DNA of 64,000 nt from Salipiger bermudensis (GTDB taxonomy: Bacteria; Pseudomonadota; Alphaproteobacteria; Rhodobacterales; Rhodobacteraceae): positions 180,553 to 244,552 of the forward strand of contig NZ_JAIUZY010000007.1 of NCBI RefSeq assembly GCF_020171625.1, in the 5' to 3' direction. The notes below the pieces were generated by a model, which ran no database searches, was not told where the DNA came from, and saw nothing but the letters and a program-made list of their open reading frames with translations. Position 1 is the first letter of the stretch; the number at the start of each line of letters is the position of its first letter. The translations under genes were made by a program, and so were the position numbers. Shown here in pieces: positions 50,493 to 59,535 of the stretch.

Positions 50493-51186
50493 CGTCGAGC
50501 GCATCCACAGCTATTACGGCAAGGCCCACATCCTCAACGACCTGAGCTTCGAGGTGCGGCGCGGCGAGGTGGTGGCGCTTCTGGGGCGCAACGGCGCCGG
50601 CAAGTCCACCACGATGAAATCGGTGATGCAGCTTGTCCGCCCGCGGCAGGGACAGGTGGTGTTTCAGGGCGAAAACCTCATCGGCCAGCCGGCCTTCCGC
50701 GTCGCCAAGCAGGGCATCGGCTACGTGCCAGAGGACCGGCGCATCTTCACCGACCTCACGGTGGTCGAGAACCTCGAGGTCGGGCGCCAGCCGCGGCGTC
50801 AGGACGCGCCGCACTGGACCGTCGAGCAGCTCTTCGAGATCTTCCCCAACCTCTCCGAGCGCCGCGCCAACCGCGGCAAGCATATGTCGGGCGGCGAGCA
50901 GCAGATGCTGACCATCGCGCGCACGCTGATGGGCAACCCCTCGCTGCTGTTGCTCGACGAGCCGTCCGAGGGCATCGCGCCGGTGATCGTCGAGCAGATG
51001 GCCGCGACGATCCTGAAGCTGAAGGCCGAGGGGCTGACGGTGATGATTTCCGAGCAAAACCTGCACTTCGCCCGCGCCGTGGCCGACCGGGCCATCATCA
51101 TCGAGGGCGGCGAAAAGAAGTTCGACGGCAGTTTCAAGGAGTTGGAGGAGCACCCCGAGATCCGCGACGCTTATCTTTCCGTCTGA
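50485..51186 (+). CDS. LIV-type ABC transporter ATPase, LivF-like
   Basis: A 233-residue ATPase: Walker A GRNGAGKST, signature MSGGEQQMLTIAR, Walker B LLLLDEPSEGIAP and switch region SEQNLHFAR. GGAGGAG lies 4 bases before the ATG, which is 8 bp inside livG. It ends the transporter; the regulator gene follows after a palindrome. Confidence 0.94.
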   Translation: MLSVERIHSYYGKAHILNDLSFEVRRGEVVALLGRNGAGKSTTMKSVMQLVRPRQGQVVFQGENLIGQPAFRVAKQGIGYVPEDRRIFTDLTVVENLEVGRQPRRQDAPHWTVEQLFEIFPNLSERRANRGKHMSGGEQQMLTIARTLMGNPSLLLLDEPSEGIAPVIVEQMAATILKLKAEGLTVMISEQNLHFARAVADRAIIIEGGEKKFDGSFKELEEHPEIRDAYLSV

Positions 51187-51198
51187 GATACAAGCGCC

Positions 51199-51217
51199 TA
51201 TACTGCACTGCAGCATA
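51199..51217. promoter_or_regulatory. 19-bp palindrome between livF and the MarR gene
   Basis: TATACTGCA and TGCAGCATA flank a single C; eight of nine positions pair. It lies 13 bp after the livF stop and 58 bp before the MarR start. TATACT within it could be a -10 box. A likely autoregulatory operator, but the sequence is unlike the sites at 41511 and 41683. Confidence 0.5.
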
Positions 51218-51274
51218 CTTGCCAAAGGGGCGCCTCGTCCAACGGACCGTGCGCGCGAGAGGAGACCGCAGCCC

Positions 51275-51727
51275 GTGGAAGACACGCCGAAAGCCCGCAC
51301 CAGTGCCGAACATGGCTACCTGCTCGACGAACAGATCGGGTTCCTGCTCCGCAAGGCCTACCAGCGCAACTCGACCATCTTCGCCGAGCGCGTGCCGGGC
51401 AAACTGACGCCCACGCAGTTCTCGGTGATGCACCGGCTGGCCGAGGACGGCCCGACCTCGCAGAACCTGCTGGGGCGCTCGGTGGCGATGGACGGGGCGA
51501 CGACCAAGGGCGTGGTCGACCGGCTGATCGCGCGCGGCCTGCTGAAGACCGAAGCCGACCCGGTGGACCGCCGCCGCCACCTCGTCTCGCTCACCGCCGA
51601 GGGCGTGGCGCTGATCGACGACGCTGTCGATGCCGCCATCGCGGTAAGCGCCGAGACGCTGACCCCCCTGCGCGAGCGCGAGAAGGAGACGCTGCTGCGC
51701 CTGCTCAAGAAGCTCGGCGGGGAGTGA
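51275..51727 (+). CDS. MarR family transcriptional regulator
   Basis: A 150-residue winged-helix regulator. KLTPTQFSVMHRLAEDGPTS and DGATTKGVVDRLIARGLL form the helix-turn-helix, followed by the wing with ADPVDRRRHLVSLTAEG. MarR proteins often sense aromatic or heteroaromatic acids. The start is GTG with AGGAGA upstream. Its position at the end of the transport operon makes it the probable regulator of the divergent gene set centred on 41448-41741. Confidence 0.92.
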   Translation: MEDTPKARTSAEHGYLLDEQIGFLLRKAYQRNSTIFAERVPGKLTPTQFSVMHRLAEDGPTSQNLLGRSVAMDGATTKGVVDRLIARGLLKTEADPVDRRRHLVSLTAEGVALIDDAVDAAIAVSAETLTPLREREKETLLRLLKKLGGE

Positions 51728-51797
51728 GGGGCGAGACCTACTCAAGGACCCGCCCGGCCCCCGATCTCCCGGAGAGCCCTGGCGCGCCGCGACGGCC

Positions 51798-52835
51798 TCA
51801 GCGCCAGTCCAGAACCACCTTGCCCGAGCGCCCGCTGCGCATGATCTCGAACCCCTCGCGGAAGTCCTGTGCGGCGAAGCGGTGGGTGATGACGCGGCGC
51901 ACATCGAGCCCGTTCTCCAGCATCGCGATCATCTTGTACCACGTCTCGAAGATCTCGCGGCCATAGATGCCCTTCAGCGTGATCGCCTTGAACACAATGC
52001 GCGACCAGTCGACCGGGCTCTTGCCCGGCGGAATGCCAAGCAGCGCGATGCGCCCGCCCATCACGAGGCTTTCGACCATCTGGTCGAGCGCCGCCTGATT
52101 GCCCGACATCTCGAGCCCGACATCGAAGCCCTGCTTCATCTTCAGCCGCGCCGCCACGTCGCGCAGATCCTCCTGCGCCACGTTGACCGGCACCACGTCG
52201 GTCACCTGTGCCGCAAGCTCGAGCCGCGCCGGGTTCACATCGGTGATGACCACGTGCCGCGCGCCCACGTGCCGGGCCACCGCCGCCGCCATGATGCCGA
52301 TGGGGCCGGCGCCGGTAATGAGCACGTCCTCGCCCACCAGATCATAGCTCAGCGCCGTGTGCACCGCGTTGCCGAGCGGGTCGAGAATCGCGCCGATCTC
52401 GTCATCGACGGCGTCGGGCAGCGGCACCACGTTGAAGGCCGGAAGGCGCAGGTACTCGGCGAAGGCGCCCTGCTCGTTGACGCCGATCCCGCGCGTCTCG
52501 GGATCGAGATGAAAGCGCCCGGCGCGGCTCTGCCGGCTTTGCCGCCCGATCAGGTGCCCCTCGCCCGAGCAGCGCTGGCCGATCTCGAGGCCGGTCACGT
52601 CGCCGCCCAGCTCGACGATCTCGCCGGCGAACTCGTGGCCGGTGATCAGCGGCACCGGCACGGTGCGCTGCGCCCACTCGTCCCAGTTCCAGATATGAAT
52701 GTCGGTGCCGCAGATGCCGGTCTTGTTGATGCGGATCAGCACGTCGTCATGGCCGATCTCGGGGACCGGCGCCTCGACCCGCCAGAGCCCGGTCTCGGGC
52801 TTCGATTTCTCCAGTGCGATCATCTGGTTGGTCAT
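51798..52835 (-). CDS. tdh: L-threonine 3-dehydrogenase lacking the structural zinc cysteines
   Basis: A 345-residue zinc-type medium-chain dehydrogenase that oxidises threonine to 2-amino-3-ketobutyrate. The catalytic-zinc segment [19 protein letters not shown] and [10 protein letters not shown], and the NAD-binding [10 protein letters not shown], are intact. In the lobe where Tdh normally has four cysteines, the sequence is [20 protein letters not shown] followed by D: all four positions are Gly, Ser, Ser and Asp. The structural zinc is therefore missing. The gene overlaps kbl by 4 bp, so the two enzymes are coupled. Confidence 0.94.
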   Translation of the reverse strand: MTNQMIALEKSKPETGLWRVEAPVPEIGHDDVLIRINKTGICGTDIHIWNWDEWAQRTVPVPLITGHEFAGEIVELGGDVTGLEIGQRCSGEGHLIGRQSRQSRAGRFHLDPETRGIGVNEQGAFAEYLRLPAFNVVPLPDAVDDEIGAILDPLGNAVHTALSYDLVGEDVLITGAGPIGIMAAAVARHVGARHVVITDVNPARLELAAQVTDVVPVNVAQEDLRDVAARLKMKQGFDVGLEMSGNQAALDQMVESLVMGGRIALLGIPPGKSPVDWSRIVFKAITLKGIYGREIFETWYKMIAMLENGLDVRRVITHRFAAQDFREGFEIMRSGRSGKVVLDWR

Positions 52836-54019
52836 GTCAGCACCCCCGTGTCGCGGCCGGCCTGTTCAAACGCGGCGAGCGCCTCGTCGAGATCCGCGCG
52901 GGTCAGCGCGGCGTTCATCTGGGTGCGGATGCGGGCACGGCCCTTGGGCACCACAGGAAAGAAGAAGCCCGAGACATAGACGCCCAGCTCGTAGAGCCGC
53001 TGCGCCATCGCCTGCGCCTTGCGGGCATCGTAAAGCATCACCGGGATGATCGGATGCTCGCCCTCGAGCAGGTCGAAGCCCAAGTCGGTCAGGCCCTTGC
53101 GCCAGTAGCGGGCGTTCTCGAAGAGCTGCGCGCGCAGATCGTCGCCCTGCTCGACCAGATCGAGCGCCTTGAGCCCGGCGGCCACCACCGCTGGCGGCAG
53201 CGCGTTGGAGAAGAGATAGGGCCGCGCGCGCTGGCGCAGCAGGTCGATCACCGGCTGCGGCCCGGCGATATAGCCGCCAAGCGCGCCGCCGAGCGCCTTG
53301 CCAAGCGTGCCGGTGAGGAGGTCGGCGCGAACCCCGCAATGGGCCGGCGTGCCCTCCCCCTTCGGCCCCATGAAGCCCGTGGCGTGGCAATCATCGACCA
53401 TCAGCAGCGCGTCGTAGCGGTCGGCCAGTGTGCGGATCTCGGCCAGCTTGGCGAGGTAGCCGTCCATCGAGAACACCCCGTCGGTGGCGATCATGATGTG
53501 GCGCGCGCCATCCGCCCGCGCCGCCTTCAGCTGCGCCTCGAGATCGGCCATGTCGGAATTGGCGTAGCGGTAGCGTTTGGCCTTGCACAGCCGGATGCCG
53601 TCGATGATCGATGCGTGGTTCAGCGCGTCCGAGATCACCGCGTCCTCCGGCCCCAGAAGCGGCTCGAAGAGCGCGCCGTTGGCGTCGAAACAGGCGGCGA
53701 AGAGGATGCTGTCCTCCGTGCCGAGGAAGGCCGCCAGCCGCTGCTCGAGCTCGCGGTGCAGATCCTGCGTGCCGCAGATGAAGCGCACCGAGGCCATGCC
53801 GTAGCCGTGATCGCGCATCGCCCCGGTCGCCGCCTCGACCAGCGCCGGATGATCGGCGAGCCCGAGGTAGTTGTTGGCGCAGAGATTGATCAGCTCGCGC
53901 CCGTCGACCCCCACGCGGGTGCCCTGAGGCGAGGTGATCAGTCGCTCGGTCTTCATCAGGCCATCGGCCTCGATGCCGGCGAGCGTATCGCGCATGTGGC
54001 TGAGAAAAGCATCGGACAT
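52832..54019 (-). CDS. kbl: Glycine C-acetyltransferase (2-amino-3-ketobutyrate CoA ligase)
   Basis: A 395-residue alpha-oxoamine synthase that splits 2-amino-3-ketobutyrate with CoA to glycine and acetyl-Co[21 protein letters not shown] and the PLP lysine in [15 protein letters not shown] identify it. It shares its superfamily with HemA at 17813. GGAGT lies upstream of the ATG. Its own control region with a 30-bp dyad separates it from the regulator gene. Confidence 0.96.
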   Translation of the reverse strand: MSDAFLSHMRDTLAGIEADGLMKTERLITSPQGTRVGVDGRELINLCANNYLGLADHPALVEAATGAMRDHGYGMASVRFICGTQDLHRELEQRLAAFLGTEDSILFAACFDANGALFEPLLGPEDAVISDALNHASIIDGIRLCKAKRYRYANSDMADLEAQLKAARADGARHIMIATDGVFSMDGYLAKLAEIRTLADRYDALLMVDDCHATGFMGPKGEGTPAHCGVRADLLTGTLGKALGGALGGYIAGPQPVIDLLRQRARPYLFSNALPPAVVAAGLKALDLVEQGDDLRAQLFENARYWRKGLTDLGFDLLEGEHPIIPVMLYDARKAQAMAQRLYELGVYVSGFFFPVVPKGRARIRTQMNAALTRADLDEALAAFEQAGRDTGVLT

Positions 54020-54088
54020 GAGGGCACTCCCTGGATTGGATTGCGCCCACCTTCCGGCATTGCGGATTTCAGGTCAATATAAAAGATA

Positions 54089-54118
54089 CGCTATCACGGA
54101 TCATTGTCCGTTATTGCG
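54089..54118. promoter_or_regulatory. 30-bp interrupted dyad before kbl-tdh
   Basis: The arms CGC-N4-ACGGA and TCCGT-N4-GCG are symmetric around TCATTG. An AT-rich run (54075-54087) next to it would suit a -10 region for kbl. The ACGGAT/ATCCGT half-site also forms the palindrome at the start of the adjacent XRE-cupin gene, so this is probably its operator. Confidence 0.6.
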
Positions 54119-54133
54119 TCACATGTCCCGCCG

Positions 54134-54703
54134 CTATGGTGTTTCCACGATCAGGAAGCAGCGGGCGCCCTGCTCGCCGGCGCGGATCGCGTGCGGGACG
54201 TCGGCCGCGTAGCGCGCCGTGTCGCCCGGCGCGAGGGTCTCCTGCGCGTCGCCGGAAACCACGCTGAGCGCACCCTCCAGCACCGTCAGATGCTCGCGCG
54301 CGCCCTGCCCGTGCGGCTCGCTCTCGAGCGCGCCACCGGGATCGAAGCGGATGTCGTAGATCTCGTAGATGCCCACCTTCTCCGGCTCGGAGAGGATGGT
54401 GATGTGGCAGCCCTTGCCGTGGCCGGTGATCGTCGGCGCCTGCGCGGCGCGGATCACCTCGATGCCGCGTGCGGGCTGGCCGAGGTCCAGCAGCCCGGCG
54501 AAATCCACCTGCAGCGCGCGGGTGAGGTTCCACAGCGTCGCCACGGTCGGGTTGCTCTCGCCCCGCTCGATCTGGCTGACCATCGAGCGGCTCACGCCCG
54601 ACAGCTTCGCCACCGCGTCGAGCGACAGGCCACGGGCCTGCCGCGCGTCTTTCAGCCGTCCGGGAATGCGGCCGAGCACCGCCTCTGCATCATGATCCGT
54701 CAT
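54134..54703 (-). CDS. XRE-cupin family transcriptional regulator
   Basis: A 189-residue protein: an N-terminal helix-turn-helix (about residues 12-66, with SLDAVAKLSGVSRSMVSQIE and GESNPTVATLWNLTRAL) and a C-terminal cupin (about 115-185) that would bind a small ligand. I chose the ATG at 54703, which gives MTDHDAEAVLGRI; upstream in-frame starts exist at 54715 (ATG) and 54739 (TTG) and none of the three has a good ribosome binding site. It is next to kbl-tdh and a matching dyad, so control of threonine degradation is likely. It lies 114 bp before kbl on the same strand. Confidence 0.88.
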   Translation of the reverse strand: MTDHDAEAVLGRIPGRLKDARQARGLSLDAVAKLSGVSRSMVSQIERGESNPTVATLWNLTRALQVDFAGLLDLGQPARGIEVIRAAQAPTITGHGKGCHITILSEPEKVGIYEIYDIRFDPGGALESEPHGQGAREHLTVLEGALSVVSGDAQETLAPGDTARYAADVPHAIRAGEQGARCFLIVETP

Positions 54704-54710
54704 GACGGAT
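54695..54710. promoter_or_regulatory. Perfect 16-bp palindrome across the regulator start codon
   Basis: ATCCGTCATGACGGAT is identical on both strands and its centre is the proposed start codon of the XRE-cupin gene. The ATCCGT/ACGGAT half-sites recur in the dyad at 54089-54118. This suggests autoregulation. Confidence 0.6.
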
Positions 54711-54753
54711 GGCATGGCGCAAGGCGGCGCTGGCGTCAACGGTGTCGGCCGCC

Positions 54754-56421
54754 TCAGGAGAGGCGGCTGACCACGATGGTGACTTCCGGCTTTTTGCCGA
54801 TCTCGTTCTGGGCGGTGTTTCGCACGATGCGGCGCATCCCCTCCTCGATCTTGTCGTCATCGGTGAGGGTCTTCTCGCCGGCACGGCCAAGGAACTGGCT
54901 CAGGTCCTCTTCCAGCACCTCGACCAGGGAGGCGTTCGAGCGCCCGGTCTCGGGCAGGCCCTTCAGCTCGCACCACGGCTCGCCCAGCGGCTCGTCATCC
55001 TCGTCGAGGATCACCGTCACGACGACATGGCCGTTCAGCGCCATGCGAATGCGGTCGCGCACGATGCCGTCCATCGCACCGATCTGCACCGAGCCGTCGA
55101 GATAGGTGCGGCCCGCGTCGATCCACTCGGCCACGGTCGGCTCGTTGCCGCTCAGGTCGATCATCATGCCGTTGACCGCCAGCACGCCGGCCCGGCCCTT
55201 GGCCTCGGCGAGTTTGACGTGCTCGCGCAGGTGGCGGTGCTCGCCATGCATGGGGATCACCATCTGCGGCGACACGATGTCGTGCAGCCGCTCGAGATCC
55301 GGCCGGTTGGCGTGGCCCGAGACGTGATACCGGCCGGCGCTGTCATCGACCACGTCGACGCCTTTCTCCGACAGGTTGTTCATGATCCGGATAACTTCTT
55401 TCTCGTTGCCCGGGATGGTCTTGGAGGAGAACAGGAACATGTCGCCCTCCTTCAGCTCGATGCCGTTATACTTCCCGCGCGACAGCTGCGCGCTGGCGGC
55501 GCGGCGCTCGCCCTGGCTGCCGGTGACGAGCAGCATGACGTTCTCGCGCGGGATCTGAACGGCATCCTCAGGCCCGATCACCGGCGGGAAATCGGTCAGC
55601 ACGCCGGTCTCGATGGCGGCCTCGATCATCCGCCGCATGGCGCGACCCAGCAGGCAGATCGAACGGCCCGCCTTGGCGCCGGCCTCGGCCAGCGTCTTCA
55701 CCCGCGCCACGTTGGAGGCGAAGGTGGTGGCGACCACCATGTTGGGCGCGCTCGCGACCAGCTCGGTGATGTTCGGGCCAAGCTCGAACTCCGAGCGCCC
55801 CGGATTGGGCGAGAACACGTTGGTCGAGTCGCAGATCAGCGCCTTGACGCCGCCGGCCGAAACCTCGGCGAAGAGCTCGGGATCGAAGGCCTCCCCGACG
55901 ATCGGGGTCGGGTCGAGCTTGAAGTCGCCGGAATGGATCAGCCGCCCGCCGGGCGTGTCGATGACCAGCGCGGAGCTTTCCGGGATCGAGTGCGAGATCG
56001 GCAGGAAGCCGACCTTGAACGGCCCCGCCTCGACGGTCTCGGGCCATTTCGAGCAGGTCTGAACCGTGTCCTCGGAATAGCCGTACTCGGCCAGCTTCTG
56101 GCGCGCGAGGTTGGCGGTAAAGGCGCGGGCATGGATCCGCACGCCGAGCCGCTCGAAGAGATGGCCCACGGCGCCGATATGGTCCTCGTGGGCGTGGGTG
56201 ATGAACACCGCCTCGATGCGGTCGCGGTTCTGCTCGAGCCAGGAGATGTCGGCGAAGATGATGTCGACGCCGGGGCTGCTGTCCATGTCGGGGAAGGCCA
56301 CGCCGAGATCGACTACGATCAGCCGTTCCTTGCCCGGTTCGCCATATCCGTAGACATAGCAGTTCATGCCGATCTCGCCGGCGCCCCCCAGCGGGAGGTA
56401 GATAATACGGTCTTTGCTCAT
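54754..56421 (-). CDS. rnj: Ribonuclease J
   Basis: A 555-residue metallo-beta-lactamase/beta-CASP ribonuclease with 5'-to-3' exo- and endonuclease activity in RNA processing. The HxHxDH zinc motif is in FITHAHEDHIGAVGHL near residue 77; further ligands are in ISHSIPES and HSGDFKLDPTP. MHGEHRHLREHV is the beta-CASP motif C region. The gene overlaps coaX by 4 bp; the order birA-coaX-rnj is familiar in alphaproteobacteria. Confidence 0.96.
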   Translation of the reverse strand: MSKDRIIYLPLGGAGEIGMNCYVYGYGEPGKERLIVVDLGVAFPDMDSSPGVDIIFADISWLEQNRDRIEAVFITHAHEDHIGAVGHLFERLGVRIHARAFTANLARQKLAEYGYSEDTVQTCSKWPETVEAGPFKVGFLPISHSIPESSALVIDTPGGRLIHSGDFKLDPTPIVGEAFDPELFAEVSAGGVKALICDSTNVFSPNPGRSEFELGPNITELVASAPNMVVATTFASNVARVKTLAEAGAKAGRSICLLGRAMRRMIEAAIETGVLTDFPPVIGPEDAVQIPRENVMLLVTGSQGERRAASAQLSRGKYNGIELKEGDMFLFSSKTIPGNEKEVIRIMNNLSEKGVDVVDDSAGRYHVSGHANRPDLERLHDIVSPQMVIPMHGEHRHLREHVKLAEAKGRAGVLAVNGMMIDLSGNEPTVAEWIDAGRTYLDGSVQIGAMDGIVRDRIRMALNGHVVVTVILDEDDEPLGEPWCELKGLPETGRSNASLVEVLEEDLSQFLGRAGEKTLTDDDKIEEGMRRIVRNTAQNEIGKKPEVTIVVSRLS

Positions 56422-57197
56422 GCAGTTGCCTGCCTTTTGTTGTAGCTGTGTATGACGGTCAGACCATGCATGGTGAGTTCATCAACCCACTCGTCGAACA
56501 GGTCCTCGGATTGCTGGAAGAGAGGCGCCAGCCCGCCTGTCGAGATGACGCGCATCGGCCGCTCGCGTTCGGCCTTGATGCGGTCGCAAATTTCACGGAC
56601 GAGGCCGACATAGCCCCAGAACACGCCCGATTGCATACAGGCCACCGTGTTCGTCCCCACCACGCTCTGCGGCTTGGTGATGTCCACATGCGGCAATGCC
56701 GCGGCGGCCTGGTGCAGGGCCTCGAGGCTGAGGTTCACGCCCGGCGCGATCACGCCGCCCACGTAAGCCCCGTCATGCGCGACCACGTCGAAGGTGGTGG
56801 CGGTGCCGAAGTCCACCACGATCAGGTCGCCCCCATAAAGATTGTATCCCGCCACCGTGTTTACAAGACGATCCGGCCCCACCGCGGTGCCGGCATCGAC
56901 GCGCACGTCCACCGGCAGCAGGCAGTCGGGCTTGCCGACCACATAGGGCCGCGTGTTGAAATAGCGATCGGCGAGGACGCGCAGGTTGAACACCACCCGC
57001 GGCACCGTCGAGGAGATGATCATGTCGGTGATGTCGGCCTCGATCCCCTGGAACTCCATCAGGGTCGAGAGCCAGACGTAATACTGGTCGGCGGTGCGCT
57101 GGTGCTCTGTCGAAGTGCGCCAGGTGGCAAGGAAACGCGCGCCGTCCCAGATCGAGAAAACGGTGTTGGTGTTGCCGCAGTCGATGGCCAGAAGCAT
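56418..57197 (-). CDS. coaX: Type III pantothenate kinase
   Basis: A 259-residue CoaX, first step of coenzyme A synthesis. The ATPase motifs are LLAIDCGNTNTVFSIWD at the N-terminus and GPDRLVNT and VVDFGTATTFDV in the centre, with GGVIAPGV following. The ATG at 57197 is 11 bp after the birA stop. It ends in an ATGA overlap with rnj. A longer open frame upstream is antisense or out-of-frame birA/nuoN sequence. Confidence 0.95.
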   Translation of the reverse strand: MLLAIDCGNTNTVFSIWDGARFLATWRTSTEHQRTADQYYVWLSTLMEFQGIEADITDMIISSTVPRVVFNLRVLADRYFNTRPYVVGKPDCLLPVDVRVDAGTAVGPDRLVNTVAGYNLYGGDLIVVDFGTATTFDVVAHDGAYVGGVIAPGVNLSLEALHQAAAALPHVDITKPQSVVGTNTVACMQSGVFWGYVGLVREICDRIKAERERPMRVISTGGLAPLFQQSEDLFDEWVDELTMHGLTVIHSYNKRQATA

Positions 57198-57208
57198 CGG
57201 CGCCCCCC

Positions 57209-57955
57209 TCAGAAAAACACGTCCGCCGCGGCGATCGCCTGCCGCCCGGCGCTGGTCTTCAACACCAGATTGCCGCCGGCGTCCACGGTCTCGAAGGTGC
57301 CGGTGATCTCGGCGGTGCCGGTGCGCGCGGTGATCACCTCGCCCAGACGCGCGGCCCGCGCCAGCCAGGCCTCCCGCAGCGGCGCGAAGCCATAGGTCAC
57401 GAAGCGTGCCTCGTGCTCGGCATAGGCGCTGGCCAGCAGCTCGAGAAACGCCTCGGGCTCCACGTGAACCCCGGTCTCCGACAGCAGCGACACGGGCCGC
57501 AGCGCCCCGGGCTCGACCTCCTCGGCGCCGGGCGCGGCCACGAGGTTGACCCCGATGCCGATCGCCAGATGCGCCACGCCGCGGCGCTGGCCAAGGCTCT
57601 CGAGCAGGATGCCCGCCACCTTGCCGCCATTGAGCAGCACGTCGTTGGGCCATTTCAGTGCCAGCCCGTCGACGCGGCCGGTGGCCGCCGAGAAGGCATC
57701 GAACAGCGCCAGAGAGGCCACGAAGCTGCGCAGCGCCACCTGCTGCGGCGCCTCGCGCGGCATGGTCAGGAGTGTCGCGGCGAAATTGCCCTCGGGGTTG
57801 GCCCAGGCCCGCCCGCGCCGTCCGCGCGCGGCGGTCTGGTTCAGGGCGCAGATCCATTCCGGCCCCGCCAACGTCCCAGCCAGCCGCGCCGCCTCGGCAT
57901 TGGTGCTGTCGATCTCCGCCAGCACCCGCTTGCCGTATCCCGCCGGCCAGCTCAC
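57209..57955 (-). CDS. birA: Biotin-[acetyl-CoA carboxylase] ligase
   Basis: A 248-residue biotin-protein ligase without a DNA-binding domain, so it is not a repressor. STNAEAARL, TAARGRRGRAWANPEGN (the biotinyl-AMP loop) and LKWPNDVLLNGGKVAGIL are present, with a small C-terminal SH3-like domain. The start codon is GTG, with AAGGGAG about ten bases upstream. First gene of the birA-coaX-rnj run. Confidence 0.95.
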   Translation of the reverse strand: MSWPAGYGKRVLAEIDSTNAEAARLAGTLAGPEWICALNQTAARGRRGRAWANPEGNFAATLLTMPREAPQQVALRSFVASLALFDAFSAATGRVDGLALKWPNDVLLNGGKVAGILLESLGQRRGVAHLAIGIGVNLVAAPGAEEVEPGALRPVSLLSETGVHVEPEAFLELLASAYAEHEARFVTYGFAPLREAWLARAARLGEVITARTGTAEITGTFETVDAGGNLVLKTSAGRQAIAAADVFF

Positions 57956-57972
57956 GCCCGCGCTCCCTTGCG

Positions 57973-58005
57973 TTTCTTCTGGCCCGAAATATCCCCGCCG
58001 GAGGC
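57973..58005 (+). repeat. Intergenic AAATACTCC repeat, copy D (short, degenerate form)
   Basis: TTCTGGCCCGAAATATCCCC continues with GCCGGAGGC. It shares the CCGCCGGAGG end with copy C and the AAATA core with all copies. It lies 18 bp upstream of birA. Confidence 0.5.
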
Positions 58006-58026
58006 AGACGCGCCGCAGGCGCCGCT

Positions 58027-58053
58027 AAAAAAGCGACGCGCCACTGGCGCGTC
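58027..58053 (-). terminator. Rho-independent terminator of the nuo operon
   Basis: On the minus strand GACGCGCC and GGCGCGTC pair perfectly around a 3-base loop and are followed, after GC, by six T. It is 29 bp past the nuoN stop and separates the complex I genes from birA. Confidence 0.92.
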
Positions 58054-58081
58054 ACCGTTTGCAGGGATCCGGCGCTGCGGC

Positions 58082-59524
58082 TCAGTTGACAAGCGTCGCC
58101 GCCGCGGCTGCCGCGGCGCCTTCGACGCCGAACAGGTTCACCACCCCTGCCACCATCAGGAAGGCCGAGACCATCAGGCAACCCCAGAGCACCGGCGAGC
58201 CGCCGGTGTCCAGCGCCTCTTCGCGCTCTTCGCCGAAATACATGAAGAAGACGATGCGCAGGTAGTAGTAGGCGCTGATCACCGAGGCGATCACGCCGGC
58301 CACCGCCAGCCAGGCCAGCCCGCCGCCATAGGCGGCCTGCAGCACGTAGAGCTTGCCGAAGAAGCCCACCAGCGGCGGCACCCCTGCGAGCGAGAACAGC
58401 AGCACCAGCATCGCCAACGCCTTGCCCGGCTCGCGCTTGGAGTACATCCCCAGCGCGCCGATATCGGTCACCGGCTGGCCCTCGCGGCTGAGCGACAGGA
58501 TGAAGGCGAAGGTGCCGACGTTCATGGTGACGTAGATCGCCATGTAGACCAGCATCGCCTGCACGCCGAACGCGGTGCCCGCGGCAAGGCCCATCAGGGC
58601 AAAGCCCATATGCGTGATCGAGGAATAGGCCATCAGGCGCTTGATGTTGCGCTGGCCGATGGCGGCGATGGCGCCGAGGAACATCGACAGCAGCGACAGC
58701 AGCGCGACGACCTGGCTCCAGTCGGCGATGGCGCCGCCGAAGGCGTCGAACAGCAGCCGGGCGAAGAGACCCATGGCCGCGACCTTGGGCGCGGTGGCGA
58801 AGAACGCGGTGACCGGGGTCGGCGAGCCTTCGTAGACGTCCGGCGTCCACATGTGGAACGGCACCGCCGAGACCTTGAAGGCCAGCCCCGAGATCATCAG
58901 CACCAGCCCGATCAGCAGGCCGAGCGACATGTGCCCCTCGGTGGCCGCCGCGATCACGCCCGAGAACAGCGTGGTGCCGGCGAAGCCATAGACCAGCGAG
59001 GCCCCGTAGAGCAGCAGGCCCGAGCTCAGCGCGCCGAGCACGAAGTATTTCAGGCCGGCCTCGGTCGAGCGCTCGCTGTCGCGGCGCAGCGAGGCGACCA
59101 CGTAGAGCGCCAGCGATTGCAGCTCGAGCCCCATGTAGAGCGTCATCAGGTCCCCGGCGGAGACCATGACCATCATGCCGACGACCGAAAGCAGCACCAG
59201 CACAGGGTACTCGAAGCGCAGCAGGCCGTGGCGCGACATGTAGCCTTCCGACATCAGCAGCACGACCGCCGCCGACAGCAGGATCGCCACCTTGGCGAAG
59301 CGCGCGAAGGCGTCGTCGGTGAACATGCCCCAGAACGCCGTCTGGTCCTGCCCGCCGGTGGTGCCGATCCAGATCGCCATGAGCAGCATCACTGCGGCGC
59401 TGGCCCAGACCAGCACCGGGGCGAGCTTGTCCTTGCCGGTATAGACCGCGCCGATCAGCGCCAGCATGGCAAAGACCGCCAGAACGATCTCCGGGAGGAT
59501 GATGTTGAGATCAGCCGAGATCAT
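58082..59524 (-). CDS. nuoN: NADH-quinone oxidoreductase subunit N
   Basis: A 480-residue antiporter-like membrane subunit of complex I with about 14 hydrophobic spans. Conserved charged residues of proton translocation are visible in [13 protein letters not shown] (Glu), [20 protein letters not shown] (Lys and His) and [17 protein letters not shown] (Lys). Last gene of the nuo operon, followed by a clear terminator; 11 bp after nuoM. Confidence 0.97.
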   Translation of the reverse strand: MISADLNIILPEIVLAVFAMLALIGAVYTGKDKLAPVLVWASAAVMLLMAIWIGTTGGQDQTAFWGMFTDDAFARFAKVAILLSAAVVLLMSEGYMSRHGLLRFEYPVLVLLSVVGMMVMVSAGDLMTLYMGLELQSLALYVVASLRRDSERSTEAGLKYFVLGALSSGLLLYGASLVYGFAGTTLFSGVIAAATEGHMSLGLLIGLVLMISGLAFKVSAVPFHMWTPDVYEGSPTPVTAFFATAPKVAAMGLFARLLFDAFGGAIADWSQVVALLSLLSMFLGAIAAIGQRNIKRLMAYSSITHMGFALMGLAAGTAFGVQAMLVYMAIYVTMNVGTFAFILSLSREGQPVTDIGALGMYSKREPGKALAMLVLLFSLAGVPPLVGFFGKLYVLQAAYGGGLAWLAVAGVIASVISAYYYLRIVFFMYFGEEREEALDTGGSPVLWGCLMVSAFLMVAGVVNLFGVEGAAAAAAATLVN

Positions 59525-59535
59525 GCCCCGCCCCC

